A DNA stretch of 64,000 nt from Dakarella massiliensis (GCF_001182045.1 NZ_CVTY01000006.1:521376-585375); one strand, 5' to 3'; positions 24,450 through 34,052 are shown, numbered from the stretch's first letter. Notes: generated from the sequence alone by a model not told the origin. Program-made: numbers and translations.

Positions 24450-24780
24450 CGTATAGTCCTGGCGGTCCTTCGAGTGGTGTCCGCAACTAAATAACCCTCA
24501 CGAATAGGGGCTCCATCTGAAGGCTTTTAGAAGCGTGAATGGGCGCAAACACCTTCAGCCTGATTCAGGATTTTCCCTTTTAGCCATCAGAAGTACCTCC
24601 GCCATTAACCAACTGTAACCGTGATAAAAGTCATAGTAATGATGATTTTTTAATCAGAAAACGAGAACTTTTTTAGATCTGTGTCAACCCTTAAACGAAC
24701 CTTAAAGTTCTCTTTTTCAGAATCACGCAAATTGCATAAAAGCCAATTACAGCGGAAAACATTCCGACAATATCGTGGTC
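24450..24780. other. Intergenic stretch before ahpC
   Basis: About 330 bp with no gene. It turns AT-rich toward the ahpC promoter. No RNA family was recognised. Confidence 0.35.
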
Positions 24781-24809
24781 TTGCAAAGTTAAAAAATACT
24801 TGATATAGT
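24781..24809 (+). promoter_or_regulatory. Sigma-70 promoter of ahpC
   Basis: TTGCAA at 24781-24786 and TATAGT at 24804-24809 are 17 bp apart. An OxyR-like spacing (ATAG, then four-base blocks every 11 bp) starts at the -10, but only the first block matches well, so OxyR control is only a possibility. Confidence 0.65.
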
Positions 24810-24896
24810 GTTCACCATCAACAACGAAACAATAGTCATTCTCATTCGTATCTGTTCATGACGGTTATTTGTCAAACAACATATGAGGAATTAACC

Positions 24897-25460
24897 ATGT
24901 CTCTTAATGGAAAGAAAGTCGGCGAATTTGCTCTGAAGGCTTACAAGAACGGTGAGTTTATCGATGTGACCGATAAGGACCTGCAGGGGAAGTGGAGCGT
25001 CCTCTTCTTCTATCCGGCTGACTTCACCTTTGTCTGCCCGACCGAACTCGAGGATCTGCAGAACAAGTACGCTGAATTCCAGAAGATCGGCGCTGAGATC
25101 TACTCCGTGTCGTGCGACACCCACTTCGTTCACAAGGCCTGGCACGAATCCTCCGAACGTATCGGCAAGGTTCAGTACCCGATGATCGGTGACCCGACCG
25201 GCCGTCTCGCGAAGGAACTCGATGTCTTCATTGAGGACGCGGGTCAGGCTGAACGCGGTACCTTCGTGATCAATCCGGAAGGCGAAGTGGTGCTCTACGA
25301 AGTGAGCGCCGGCAACATCGGCCGCAACGCGGATGAACTCTTCCGCAAGGTCCAGGCCGCGCAGTTCGTGCACGAGCACGGTGACGAGGTCTGCCCGGCC
25401 AAGTGGCAGCCGGGTGAAAAGACCCTCAAGCCCTCTTTCGACCTGGTCGGCAAGCTTTAA
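24897..25460 (+). CDS. ahpC: Alkyl hydroperoxide reductase C, peroxiredoxin
   Basis: A 187-residue typical 2-Cys peroxiredoxin. The peroxidatic Cys is in FYPADFTFVCPTELEDL (about residue 48), and the resolving Cys is in GDEVCPAKWQPG near the C terminus. It reduces hydrogen and organic peroxides. The ATG at 24897 is preceded by GAGGAATTAACC; an earlier in-frame ATG is not used. It is followed 15 bp later by its presumed reductase, which is broken in this sequence. Confidence 0.94.
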   Translation: MSLNGKKVGEFALKAYKNGEFIDVTDKDLQGKWSVLFFYPADFTFVCPTELEDLQNKYAEFQKIGAEIYSVSCDTHFVHKAWHESSERIGKVQYPMIGDPTGRLAKELDVFIEDAGQAERGTFVINPEGEVVLYEVSAGNIGRNADELFRKVQAAQFVHEHGDEVCPAKWQPGEKTLKPSFDLVGKL

Positions 25461-25475
25461 TGGGGATATGGCATC

Positions 25476-27118
25476 TTGGCAGAAATTAAAACCTACGATG
25501 CTATAGTAGTCGGCGGAGGTCCTGCAGGACTCTCCGCCGCTATTTATTTGGCACGTGCTCGTTTCCGCGTTCTTGTCCTTGAAAAGGAAAAGATCGGCGG
25601 TCAGATCACCATCACGGCAGAGGTCGTGAATTATCCCGGTATCGTGAAGACGAACGGGGAGAAGCTCACCTCTGACATGACACGCCAGGCTCAGAATTTC
25701 GGCGCGGAATTCCTCGCGGCTGAAGTGACGGGGCTTGAGCTTGAGGGTGACTGGAAGATCGTACACACGAACCGCGGCGACTTTAAGACGCTCGGCGTGG
25801 TGTACGCGGCCGGGGCTCATCCGAGACTCGCCGGGTTTACCGGCGAATCCGAATTCCGGGGCCACGGTGTCGCCTACTGCGCGACCTGCGACGGTGAATT
25901 CTTTACGGACCGCACGATTTTCGTGATCGGCGGCGGTTACGCTTCGGTGGAGGTTACGCTTCGGTGGAGGAGGGGCTCTTCCTCACGAAGTACGGAAAGA
26001 AAATCATCATGGTGGTGCGCCGTGACGACTTCTCGATCAACTCCGCTGCGGTTGAGGAGCTGAAGGAGAATCCGAAGGTCGAGCTGCACTTCAATACGGA
26101 AGTCGCTCGGGTCGAAGGCGACAGCGCCGTCCGACGGGTGGTGCTGAAGGATCGGAAGACGGGAGAAGAAACCGTTTACGAATCCGGGTCGGATGGCTTC
26201 TACGGCGTCTTCGTGTTCGTGGGCTACACGCCTGGGAACGATCTGATCAAAGGCCAGGTGGAACTGAACCCGCAGGGGTACGTGATCGCGGACCGGAATC
26301 AGAAGACGAATATCGACGGCGTCTACGCGGCGGGCGACATCTGCGTGAAGGAACTTCGCCAGGTGGTGACCGCGGTGTCGGATGGCGCGGTCGCGGCGAC
26401 GTCGCTTGAGAAGTATCTCGGCAGCCAGTACCGGAAGCTTCAGCTGAAGCGGACGTACGTGAAGAAACTCGAACCGAAGGAAGAGCCGAAGCCTGAAGCC
26501 GCTCCAGCGGCGGACGACAATTCGTTCCTCGACGCGGATACCCGCGCGGCGCTCGCTCCGGTGCTCGGACGCTTCACGAATCCGATTACGCTGAGGCTCT
26601 ATGACGATCACTCGGATCTCTCGCGTGAAGACGCGGAGATGATCAAGGAGCTTGCCAGTCTCTCTGACAAGGTCTCCTACGAAGTGGTCGACGCGGTTCC
26701 GGGTAAGGAACACACGATCGCGATTCTGAACGATAAGAAGGAAGAGGCGGGGCTCCGCTTCCACGGGGTGCCTGGCGGTCACGAATTCAATTCGTTCATA
26801 CTCGCGATGTATAACGTCGCGGGTCCGGGGCAGGACGTGGGTGAGGCGCTGCAGAAGCGGATCGACTCGATCGATACGTCGAAAGCGCTCACGATCGCTG
26901 TGTCGCTCTCCTGCACGATGTGTCCGGATCTCGTCGCCGCGGCTGAAAGGATCGCGGCCGATAACCCGAATGTGACGGTCGACGTGTATGACCTCGCTCA
27001 CTATCCGGAGCTTCAGAAGAAGTGGAACATCATGAGCGTTCCGTGCCTCATCGTGAACGATAAGGACGTCCACTTCGGGAAGAAGGGGGGCGAAGGGATC
27101 CTCGACATGCTGAAGTAA
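25476..27118 (+). pseudogene. AhpF/thioredoxin-reductase-like flavoprotein with C-terminal thioredoxin-fold part, broken by a 17-bp duplication
   Basis: The presumed electron donor of AhpC. The N-terminal reductase part has the FAD motif VVGGGPAGLSAA and the redox pair CATC. A second Rossmann motif VIGGGYASVE leads into KIIMVVRRDDFS. The C-terminal part (about 175 residues) resembles the tandem thioredoxin-like domain of AhpF, with its own CTMC pair, but is placed at the C terminus instead of the N terminus. An exact tandem 17-mer, GTTACGCTTCGGTGGAG at 25936-25952 and 25953-25969, shifts the frame. Removing one copy restores GYASVEEGLFL. The start is TTG at 25476. Reversible slippage, fixed loss and assembly error are all possible. 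Confidence 0.88.
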
Positions 27119-27138
27119 CCTTTCTAGCTTGCCCCACG

Positions 27139-27190
27139 AACCGCTTGTCTTTTGGGCTGGTAAACCCAGAAGGCAGGCGGTTTTTCTTTT
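27139..27190 (+). terminator. Rho-independent terminator
   Basis: AACCGCTTGTCTTTTGGG pairs with CCCAGAAGGCAGGCGGTT, followed by TTTCTTTT. It ends the ahpC operon. Confidence 0.8.
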
Positions 27191-27240
27191 CCCCGGAATG
27201 AAAAATCCCTCCGGCTGTGAAGTGCTGGAGGGATGCGGAA

Positions 27241-27561
27241 TCAATCGTTCGCTTTTTGCTGATAGCTTTCCGAATTCTGAATGATGCGGTTCGCGAGATC
27301 CATCGCTTCATTCATCTTCTCGTTCGGCGTGAAGCTGTGGTCGAGTGACTCGATCAGTTTCTCGGACGCTTTCCGGGTCTGTACTACGGATTCCTCGTGA
27401 GACACTTGGGAGAGCTTCGCGAGTTTCTCCGCCTCCCGGAGCGCCGCGACCCGGATAAAACCGGCAAGCGATACGCCGCTCTTTTCAGCGGCATCCTGCA
27501 GCAGATGCTGCTCCCCGGAACTGAGGCAGATATTGAATTCACCAGAAGCATTTGCAGACAT
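27241..27561 (-). CDS. DUF1778/TacA-like ribbon-helix-helix antitoxin, orphan
   Basis: A 106-residue protein whose N-terminal half fits DUF1778: FNICLSSGEQHLLQDAAEKSGVSLAGFIRVAALREAEKL. Such proteins are usually antitoxins paired with a GNAT acetyltransferase toxin. No acetyltransferase is adjacent here. The C-terminal half (about 60-106) is helical and charged. The ATG at 27561 is preceded by GGAGAAATCT. It may be a leftover antitoxin or a solitary regulator. Confidence 0.7.
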   Translation of the reverse strand: MSANASGEFNICLSSGEQHLLQDAAEKSGVSLAGFIRVAALREAEKLAKLSQVSHEESVVQTRKASEKLIESLDHSFTPNEKMNEAMDLANRIIQNSESYQQKAND

Positions 27562-27693
27562 AGATTTCTCCAATGTGAGGTGTTGCGCCGGAGAGGAAAT
27601 CGATTTTTTTGGTTATTTCGTCTGTACTATTGTGCGCGTTGTTATTTTACTGCCAAAGCTTTAATTTTTCTTAAAGTGATGAAATAAAAATGC

Positions 27694-28695
27694 TCATTTT
27701 CTCACGTAGATCGAATTGAATACCTGGTAGGCGAGTTTACGGTATTTCTGTGTTGATAAATCCGTGGTCCTGAGATCCTTTGATCCTATCGTGAACTGTA
27801 CGTTCACAGCCTTGTTTTCCACAAGGAAAAGCATGTAAAAGGTGTGCAGATAGAGAACATTTCCAAGCCGCTCGGTCTTCACGGTCGCGTCAGCGAGAAT
27901 CGCGGGGTAGGAATCGAGCATCGTGGCTCTCGCGTCCCCGCGTTTCACGATTTCACCAACCGGCGGAAAGATGTCTGTCCAGAAATCGGGAGACTTCACC
28001 ACTTCTTTGAGAACGGGGAGCTCCCAGTTCGCCTTAACTTCCGGATCCGGATTGGTGTCGATTCCGATCACGGAGATCAGCACCGTCTGTTCATCCGCCT
28101 TCATCCATTCGCTCACTACATGCGGGCGGACGGTTTTCGTTTTCTGCACCCAGGAGAGCGGGAACGAGATCTCGATATTGAGCCCCTGAGCCTTGGGGTT
28201 CCCTTTTGTCGAATAGGTTTCTTTGTTCCTCGAGAACTCTTCTGCCGGGTTATGGGTGAAGGAGACGTCGGACAGCGTCCGGAAAATCCGGTCCGTCAGT
28301 TCTGTCGGCTGATCAAGCGTGGCAATAAAGAGATCAAGCTGCTTCTCCGCGAGTTCCTCGTTCCTGAACTTCACGTCCGGCATCAGCTTCCCGATCCGTT
28401 CGTTTGATTTCGCGAGCACCTTGATCCCGAAATCCCCGAAGCATTCAAAGTGTTTCCGCACCGCGGCTTCGGCTCCCGGAAACCGATCCCGGAAGCGGCG
28501 CTGAAACATGAGAACATCCGGCGTGAGAGCGGGGTACGAATGCATGATTTCCGTGAGCGCGGTCTTCTGATACTCCACGTAGCCGTAGGCCTCGGCGAGA
28601 TTCCGGATATCGGATTCCCCAAGACCGTGAGCGGACGCCGCGCCGCTGATTGAGGTGAAGAAGAGGGCAGAGAGAATCAGAGCGGCGGTTTTCAT
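27694..28695 (-). CDS. Periplasmic protein of an uncharacterised family (paralogue 1 of 3)
   Basis: A 333-residue protein with a Sec signal (cleavage after ASA, then HGLGESD). Helical N-terminal half: LAEAYGYVEYQKTALTEIM and FPGAEAAVRKHFECFGDFG. The centre has TLSDVSFTHNPAEEFSRNKETY. The C-terminal half (ISFPLSWVQKTK, then MKADEQTVLISVIGI) resembles a PsbP/DcrB-type fold. Two paralogues lie at 36811 and 38144 and share the same order of motifs. Function unknown. I chose the ATG at 28695 because it begins the signal peptide. Confidence 0.72.
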   Translation of the reverse strand: MKTAALILSALFFTSISGAASAHGLGESDIRNLAEAYGYVEYQKTALTEIMHSYPALTPDVLMFQRRFRDRFPGAEAAVRKHFECFGDFGIKVLAKSNERIGKLMPDVKFRNEELAEKQLDLFIATLDQPTELTDRIFRTLSDVSFTHNPAEEFSRNKETYSTKGNPKAQGLNIEISFPLSWVQKTKTVRPHVVSEWMKADEQTVLISVIGIDTNPDPEVKANWELPVLKEVVKSPDFWTDIFPPVGEIVKRGDARATMLDSYPAILADATVKTERLGNVLYLHTFYMLFLVENKAVNVQFTIGSKDLRTTDLSTQKYRKLAYQVFNSIYVRK

Positions 28696-28845
28696 AGGAA
28701 AACGATCTTTTGAATTAAGTGCTTCTTCGATTCTGAACGGTTTCAGTAACCAAGGCAATGGATACGAATACGGAACGTGTCAGTATTCGGATTGAAGAGT
28801 TTTTATGTGTATGATGTGTATGAAAAATAATCGGAAGCCGAAATC

Positions 28846-29244
28846 ATGAAGTATCTGACCGCGATTGAACCAGGTGACGATGAAAACGCGTTTGGTGTTG
28901 TGATTCCTGATCTGCCGGGATGCTTTTCAGCCGGAAACACTTTGGAAGAGGCACTCAGAAACGGAAAGGCGGCTGCCGAACTCTGGATGGAGTCAGAGCT
29001 CGATAATGGCAGAGCCATTCCAGCCCCATCCTCATTCGAAAAACTCAGAAAGAATCCAGGGTTTGAAGGCTGGATCTGGTCCGTGATTGATGTGGATCCG
29101 GAGGCGCTTTCCGATAAATCGATCCGCGTGAATATCACGCTCCCCGCGAGGGTTCTGACGCGTCTTGACCGCCAGGCCAAAGCAGCCGGCGAAACCCGTT
29201 CTGGCTTCATCGCGAAACTCGTAATTTCAAATCCGGCAGGGTAG
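28846..29244 (+). CDS. HicB-family antitoxin, orphan
   Basis: A 132-residue protein with the partial RNase-H-like HicB domain: MKYLTAIEPGDDENAFGVVIPDLPGCFSAG and LEEALRNGKAAAELWMES, followed by a C-terminal ribbon-helix-helix (NITLPARVLTRLDRQAKAAG). HicB normally neutralises and represses the HicA mRNA interferase. No hicA is visible on either side. Just upstream, a 9-bp direct repeat (TGTGTATGA twice) may be the operator. Confidence 0.8.
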   Translation: MKYLTAIEPGDDENAFGVVIPDLPGCFSAGNTLEEALRNGKAAAELWMESELDNGRAIPAPSSFEKLRKNPGFEGWIWSVIDVDPEALSDKSIRVNITLPARVLTRLDRQAKAAGETRSGFIAKLVISNPAG

Positions 29245-29341
29245 AAACGTCGTTTGCGGAATTCTTATTCTTGACGGCCTCCGGACTTCCGTGAGTAGAA
29301 TTACCGCGATCCAGATCACTTCAAGGCAGCAACGTTTTCCT

Positions 29342-29999
29342 ATGGCACTTCAGACTGACACCCCGGCACTTCCCCCGCTTATCCGCGTCGTGGACGATAA
29401 CGACACGCTTCGGCAGTTGCTTGAATTCATGCTGCAGTGCGAGGGGTATGAGGTCGTGTCCTACGCGAGCGCCATGGATTTTCTGAAGTCTGACACCCCA
29501 AGCCGCCCCGGGTGCCTGATCCTCGATATCCAGATGCCGGAAATGAGCGGACTTGATCTCTTTGACCGGCTGAATCACCGGGGGTACGAAGTCCCGGTGA
29601 TCTTCCTCACGGCGCATGGCGACACCGATATGGCGGTGGGCGCGATGCGGGATGGGGCGTGCGACTTTCAGACAAAAATCGATCAACGTGGAGAAGTTCC
29701 TCCCGGCGGTCGCGCGGGCGCTAGAAAATGACCGTCTGCGGCGTGAAGGCATCAGCCGCGATATCCGGGAAGAGGTGAAGCTTTTCCAGAGTCTTTCGGA
29801 GAGGGAAGAAAAAATCTGCCGCCTCACGATCCAGGGCTTTGTGAGCCGGGCGATCGGGGAGCGGCTCGAGATTTCGCACCGAACGGTGGAGCACTACCGG
29901 GGATCCGCCCTTAAGAAACTCGGGCTTCATTCCTCCGCCGACCTCGCACAGTTTTTCGCGCGGGTTGACGCGTTCCTCGCCGCGAACCCGGAGCGGTAA
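29342..29999 (+). pseudogene. LuxR/FixJ-type response regulator, frameshifted (module 2)
   Basis: A receiver with Asp62 in LILDIQMPE, then a LuxR-type helix-turn-helix (LTIQGFVSRAIGERLEISHRTVEHYRGSALKKLG). The two halves lie in different frames. The break is at the TTT run 29666-29668, where one extra T converts the expected DF-x-QK stretch. The downstream frame resumes as FRQKSINVEKFLPAVARALE. The residue after the conserved Lys is Ser instead of Pro. It is the first gene of the module that includes flavoprotein 2, cytochrome and kinase. Sequencing error and true loss cannot be told apart here. Confidence 0.82.
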
Positions 30000-30054
30000 A
30001 GCGGGTTTTATACGTCTTTCGGCATAGTCTTTCTGACTATTTTCTGATTTCGAT

Positions 30055-30077
30055 GGGGGTCACCTAGGTAGACCCCC
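30055..30077. promoter_or_regulatory. Palindromic TAGGTAG-containing site upstream of flavoprotein 2
   Basis: GGGGGTC and GACCCCC flank ACCTAGGTA, forming an almost perfect dyad centred on CCTAGG. TAGGTAG is at 30065-30071. It lies about 85 bp before the reductase start. It could be a regulator site, a short attenuator stem, or both. Confidence 0.5.
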
Positions 30078-30161
30078 GAAACACAATTTCTCCTGAGAAG
30101 AGGGGATTCGGGTGACCGGATGTCCTCACAAGACCAAGAACTCACTCATGGAGAGATATGT

Positions 30162-31580
30162 ATGCTGACTCGGAGAAATTGGCTGAAAGCCGGTGTCGCG
30201 GCAGCGGCCGCGGGTACCGCGAGTGTCGCTCAGGCTGCGACAGGAAAAGCTTCCCCGTCCCAGAAGTCGAACATCAATAAGACGCTTCCGTCCGAAACCT
30301 TTGACTGCGTCATTCTCGGCGCGGGCACCGGAAGCCTCGTCACCGCGATTGAGGCCTTTGACCGCGGTCTGAAGCCTGTGGTGCTCGAAAAGATGTCCTG
30401 GGCCGCCGGTAACTCCATTTTCGCGTCCGGCGGTATCGCCGCCTGGGGCACCGACCTTCAGAAGGCTCAGGGATTCAACGAAACGAAAAAGGCGTTCCGC
30501 GCTGACATGATGAAAGTGTCGCAGAACCGCGCCGATCCCGCGCTCGTCGACACCTATGTTGAAAATATCGGCCCCGATATCGAGTGGCTGCAGAAGAAGA
30601 TCGGCGTGAAGTTCGCGAAGATCCGCAGCCTCCCGTGGCCGCTCCTTCACCGCAAGATCCCGGTCCGCTTCAACACGAAAGGTCTGAAACTCATCACCGA
30701 TAACCAGTATCGGATCGTGGGCGTTGAGTGCCTGACGGACGACGGCCTCAAGAACTACATGGCGCGTGACGGTGTCGTGATCGGTACCGGCGGCTTCTCC
30801 GCGAACCGCGCGATGCTCTGCCGCTATATGGGAGGTCCGCTCTCCCGCCTCGTACTCCGCGGATCTCAGTACGTCACGGGTGAAAACGTCTCGATGACGG
30901 AGCCGCTTGGCGCGATGCTCGTTCACATGGACCAGTTCCACTGCGGTCCGATCGTGGAGAACACCCACGCGAATCCGAACTTCGTGATTGATGCCGGCAC
31001 GGGTCTTGATGTGAACTGCCAGGGCCAGCGCTTCATGGATGAAGTGTTCACGTACACGCAGAAGTCGATGGCGACCGCGACGAAGACGAAGGAAAACAAG
31101 GCCTATCACCTGATTGACGCGAACTGGCCGCGCTCCGAAATGGCGGCGAAGAAGTTCCTCGGGATGAATAGCGAAGTGATCATCGCGAACACCCCGGAAG
31201 AACTCGCGCAGAAGATGGGGCTGAAGCCCGAAGTCTTCACGAAGCTTTTCGCCGAATACAACAAGGCGCTCGCGGACGGAAAGCTGAAGGATATGAATCC
31301 GCCATGCTCCCTCAAGGATCCGAAGCCCCTCAATAAGCCTCCGTACTACGCGTTCCCGTTCCAGGGCGGTATCACGGCCACGTTCGGCGGCCCGAAGATC
31401 AACTCTAAGGCTCAGATCGTGAGTAACGAAGGCGTCCCGTTCAAGGGTCTCTACGCGGTCGGCAACGCCGCGGGCGGTCTCTTCTTCGGAAACTATATCG
31501 GCGGCTCGCAGCTTGGCGGTGCCACTGTGTTCGGCCGCATTGCCGCGGCTGATATGGCTTCAAAGCATAAGAACGCTTAA
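30162..31580 (+). CDS. Tat-exported FAD-dependent reductase (module 2)
   Basis: A roughly 472-residue flavoprotein. A Tat signal (LTRRNWLKAGVAAAAAG) is followed by the FAD motif GAGTGS at about 53-58 and a C-terminal KGLYAVGNAAGGLFFGNYIGG. The residue aligned with the fumarate reductase catalytic Arg (E+4 in GQRFMDEVFTY) is Tyr298, the substitution known in urocanate reductase UrdA. A stretch of about 25-30 residues that other family members have between GVKF and KIPVRF (containing the GGHSVAR-like substrate loop) is missing. This may be a subfamily trait or an in-frame deletion. The ATG at 30162 has a GGAGAG ribosome site. The cytochrome gene follows after 20 bp. Confidence 0.87.
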   Translation: MLTRRNWLKAGVAAAAAGTASVAQAATGKASPSQKSNINKTLPSETFDCVILGAGTGSLVTAIEAFDRGLKPVVLEKMSWAAGNSIFASGGIAAWGTDLQKAQGFNETKKAFRADMMKVSQNRADPALVDTYVENIGPDIEWLQKKIGVKFAKIRSLPWPLLHRKIPVRFNTKGLKLITDNQYRIVGVECLTDDGLKNYMARDGVVIGTGGFSANRAMLCRYMGGPLSRLVLRGSQYVTGENVSMTEPLGAMLVHMDQFHCGPIVENTHANPNFVIDAGTGLDVNCQGQRFMDEVFTYTQKSMATATKTKENKAYHLIDANWPRSEMAAKKFLGMNSEVIIANTPEELAQKMGLKPEVFTKLFAEYNKALADGKLKDMNPPCSLKDPKPLNKPPYYAFPFQGGITATFGGPKINSKAQIVSNEGVPFKGLYAVGNAAGGLFFGNYIGGSQLGGATVFGRIAAADMASKHKNA

Positions 31581-31600
31581 CCGAAGGGGAGAAAACGACC

Positions 31601-31939
31601 ATGAAAAACTTAATCGTTATGACGCTCGCCATGCTGATCGCGGGGTCCGCCGCGGCTGCCGGAACGACTGACCACTTCCTCGCGGACCGTCACGTCGAGC
31701 GCGGCGTGAAGTGCGAGTCCTGCCACGTGAATGGCGACACCACGAAACCGGTCCGCAAAGCGCAGTGCCTCGTGTGCCACAAGTCTTACGAAGCGCTCGC
31801 GAAGAAGACCGAGAACGTTCACCCGAACCCGCACTTCAACCACTACGGCGAACGCGACTGCACGACGTGCCACAAGGGTCACCAGCAGAGCACGCTTTCC
31901 TGCAGCCAGTGCCACAAGTTCAATCTGAAGACGCCGTAA
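31601..31939 (+). CDS. Periplasmic tetraheme c-type cytochrome (module 2)
   Basis: A 112-residue protein with a Sec signal (MLIAGSAAAAG) and four CxxCH sites: CESCH, CLVCH, CTTCH and CSQCH. It resembles the cytochrome at 9395, including SYEALAKKT. It should deliver electrons to the reductase encoded just upstream. Gene order is reversed relative to module 1, where the cytochrome comes first. Confidence 0.93.
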   Translation: MKNLIVMTLAMLIAGSAAAAGTTDHFLADRHVERGVKCESCHVNGDTTKPVRKAQCLVCHKSYEALAKKTENVHPNPHFNHYGERDCTTCHKGHQQSTLSCSQCHKFNLKTP

Positions 31940-31994
31940 GACAGGAAGCGAGTCCTCCGTTCTTCCTTTGACTTCTCCTCATTCTTGAGGTTCC

Positions 31995-32047
31995 CCGGAA
32001 ATCCCGCCCTTTCTCTCTCCGGGGGCAGACGGATTTCCGGTTTTTTT
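31995..32047 (+). terminator. Rho-independent terminator
   Basis: CCGGAAATCC at 31995-32004 pairs with GGATTTCCGG at 32031-32040, followed by TTTTTTT. It ends the flavoprotein/cytochrome transcript before the convergent kinase gene. Confidence 0.8.
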
Positions 32048-32108
32048 CTTATCTATATAGAGAAGAGAAGCAGAAGGGCCGAAGAGTGGAGGGGAGAAAG
32101 CGACAGAA

Positions 32109-33983
32109 TCAGGAAATCGGATGAGCCGGAGCTGGGATCGTGACGGTCACGGCAAGTCCCCCGGCGGCACCCGGGTTAAAGGCGATCGTTCCCGAGTGGT
32201 TCTGGATGATGGTGCGGACAATGGCGAGCCCAAGCCCGAGCCCCTCAGGCTTCGCGCTCTTTGTGGCGTACCCGAGACTCTCCAGCCGCTCTTTTGTGAG
32301 GACCTCACCGGTGTTCTGAATCGTGAGCCGGATCGATTCCCCATCCGCCGTTTCAAACCGGTTAAGCACCACCGAGACCCGGGCGTCTGCGCCTCCCTTC
32401 CGGTCCGCGGCTTCAAGCGCGTTTTTGATGAGATTCACGACCGCGACTTCAATCTCAAGCCGGTCCCCCTCGATCAGGCACCCAGGGCGGGTATCAGATT
32501 GAATCGCGGTCCGGTAGCGGCTCGAGTCCTCGAGATTCGAGACGGAGCGCGTCACAAGGTCCGAAAGATCAATCACGGTCCGGGTGTCCGAGCCGCTCGA
32601 CCGCTTCGCGTAGTCCCGGACCTTCGTCACGATTTCGTCCGCCTTCAAGGCTTCGCTTCGAATTGTGGTGAGGCCTTTCTGCATCATGGCTTCGGAATTC
32701 GGCCGATGCATGTCTGAGAGTCTCAGAAGGCTCTGCACGTAATTCACGATTGTCGCGAGGGGCTGCCGGAGTTCATGAACGACCATGGAGCTCATCTGCC
32801 CGATCATCCCGTTTTTCTGAAGCGACGCGAGATGCTCGTTTGCCCGACGCGTGCGTTCTTCGAGTTCTTTTTGCTTTGCGTAGGCTTTTGTGAGTTCACG
32901 GGTCCTTCGCTCCACCAGCCGGTCACTCCGGACCGAATGAAGAAGGAGCCCGATGACCGCGGCGATAAAGAGCGTGAGGAACGGCCAGTATTCGGAGAGG
33001 AACCGCCTCAGGGTCCAGTGCCGCAGGTACTCATACGGCCCGATCTTAAGTTCCTTGAAGAGGGTGTCGACCGGGGTGAAATCTGTCGCCATCCCCCAGT
33101 GGAGGTTCCCGGGGATCGGTTTCATCGAGAGGAGGGTGGACGCGGCGAGCCTCGCGACATCCGGTGTCGCGTGAGGCGTAATCGTCACGGTCCAATTCGG
33201 GTAAAGCGCCGTGCTTCGAATGCAGCGGAAGTCTTTCGTTTCCGGTTTCGCGCCGACGACAGCGAGGTCTGAAATATCTTTCCCTTCGGATGCCATATCT
33301 TCAAGGAAACAGGTTCGCAGCACGCCGACATCCGCTTCCCCGTTCCGGAGCGCCGTAACGACAGACGGCATATCGTTCAGCTTCACAATCTGATCCGAAA
33401 AGAACCGGTCGGGGTTGAAGCCCTCCCGCAGGAGTTCCCCCATCGCGACCTGGAAGCCAGTGAAGGCCTTGGGGCCGCTCGTCACGAGCCTCAGTCCCTC
33501 CAGATCTTTCAGACTCTGGTACGTCCGGTCTCCTTTCCGCACGACAAAAACGGAGCCTTCCGCGTGATTCGGATCCGGAAAGCGATCCGACACGAGCTAC
33601 CCGATATCGCGGCTTCCGATGTCAGCCGCCCGGCGGTACGTCCCCGCGGAGCTCAGCACCAGGTCCGTTTTCTTCGGATTGATCCGTTCCCCTGAAAACA
33701 CCTCGGCGTAAAAGTGATCCCGCCCGAACGCTTTTTGAAACGCGCGCACCGTCGGCATGATGATCGCGTCATTCTGGTTCGGCTGCGAGAAGTGCGAGAC
33801 CTGCATCCGGACCACGTCCGGGGCGTCCTTCCGCGCCGCGGTTTCGGGAGTGAGTACGCGCCCGATCGGGTACGGCTCATCGATCCCGGACGCGCCCGCC
33901 GGCGTAACAAGAAGCGGGAGAGCAAGAAAGCCCGCGATCAGGCAGAGGCTCACAGGTTTCAGGCGGTATCTCGCGCGGCGCAT
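32109..33983 (-). pseudogene. PhnD-domain sensor histidine kinase with in-frame TAG (module 2)
   Basis: A TtrS-like kinase: signal peptide (CLIAGFLALPLLVTPAGA), periplasmic sensor, one transmembrane segment (FLTLFIAAVIGLLLHSV), phosphoacceptor His in SSMVVHELRQPLATI, and ATPase motifs NLIKNALEAAD and GLGLGLAIV. A TAG codon at 33597-33599 interrupts the sensor domain after SRDIG. Reading resumes in the same frame with VSDRFPDPNHAEGSVFVVRKGD. An internal GTG restart at 33593 would lack signal and part of the sensor. This is a substitution-type lesion, harder to blame on indel errors. It faces the cytochrome gene and presumably worked with the regulator at 29342. Confidence 0.85.
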
Positions 33984-34052
33984 GGGAATAAACGAATAAA
34001 GGTTCACGGTAACGCCTATAAGTATAGGGAAGAGGACTCGGCCCCTCACAAT

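Noticed and set aside
24804..24840. OxyR site on the ahpC promoter
   Set aside because: Only one of the four expected ATAG/CTAT-type blocks matches well.
27241..27561. Complete TacAT toxin-antitoxin pair
   Set aside because: No GNAT acetyltransferase gene is adjacent.
28846..29244. Complete HicAB toxin-antitoxin pair
   Set aside because: Only HicB is present; no HicA-like frame lies on either side.
33597..33599. Programmed TAG read-through or pyrrolysine in the kinase
   Set aside because: Nothing in the context supports it, and neighbouring genes of the module are also damaged.
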